From positions 1 through 5,772 of the forward strand of contig JAGUXS010000011.1 in the NCBI GenBank assembly GCA_020061725.1: a DNA stretch of 5,772 nt. The letters run 5' to 3'. The notes beneath the pieces are model-generated. The model searched no databases. It was not told where the DNA came from and saw only the letters and a program-made list of their open reading frames with translations. Of the stretch, positions 5,743 through 5,772 are shown piece after piece; positions within the stretch are counted from its first letter, which is position 1; each line of letters opens with the position of its first letter. The position numbers and the translations under genes were made by a program. Source of the DNA: Patescibacteria group bacterium. GTDB taxonomy: Bacteria; Patescibacteriota; Patescibacteriia; UBA2591; PGYQ01.

Positions 5743-5772
5743 ATGAATAAATACAAAAGGTTAAGCATGGAC
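5743..5772 (+). CDS. Start of an unidentified rightward gene (5' end only)
   Basis: Ten codons are visible, MNKYKRLSMD, open to the right edge. An in-frame TAG at 5734-5736 limits the start to this ATG or to the in-frame ATG at 5767. The 5767 start has AAAAGG (5755-5760) six bases upstream and is the better-supported site; the 5743 ATG follows the 53-base hairpin by two bases and has no Shine-Dalgarno. An extended -10 promoter lies about 160 bases upstream. KYKRLS vaguely recalls the N-terminus of IS30-type transposases, but ten residues cannot identify a family. Its direction shows that the next gene is not a co-oriented rpoB immediately upstream of rpoC. Confidence 0.45.
   Translation, partial: MNKYKRLSMD

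Overview
The window is AT-rich and almost entirely occupied by two conserved housekeeping genes on the minus strand: rpoC (RNA polymerase beta' subunit, complete) and, downstream of it, ruvB (Holliday-junction branch-migration ATPase, running off the left edge). AT-biased codons, a beta' protein with a Lys/Glu-rich coiled-coil insert in the N-terminal clamp, and a small membrane-anchored protein with an 'LPPEPD...GID.NN' motif together suggest a Candidate Phyla Radiation (Patescibacteria, Parcubacteria-like) bacterium. That placement is inference, not proof. UGA is not read as an amino acid in the genes seen, so the code looks standard.

Layout, in the direction of minus-strand transcription: a long non-coding leader (about 5500 down to 5208), rpoC (5207 to 1359), a short gap with small inverted repeats, a broken gene for a one-TM protein (1246 to 970; frameshifted near its start and cut short at its end), then after 21 bases ruvB (948 to 1). 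No terminator is evident between rpoC and ruvB, so they are probably co-transcribed, with the broken gene in between.

The right-hand 535 bases (5208-5742) have no credible gene but hold several inverted repeats: a perfect 22-bp palindrome, a T7A7 tract, an inverted repeat overlapping an extended -10 box on the plus strand, and a 53-base hairpin whose arms end in motifs like those of integron attC sites. At the extreme right edge a plus-strand reading frame begins (5743 or 5767), so rpoC does not have rpoB directly upstream as in most bacteria. Either rpoB lies elsewhere or something has inserted between the two genes. This right-hand region is the most interesting part of the window. I see no CRISPR array, tRNA or rRNA, and no clear new multi-gene system.
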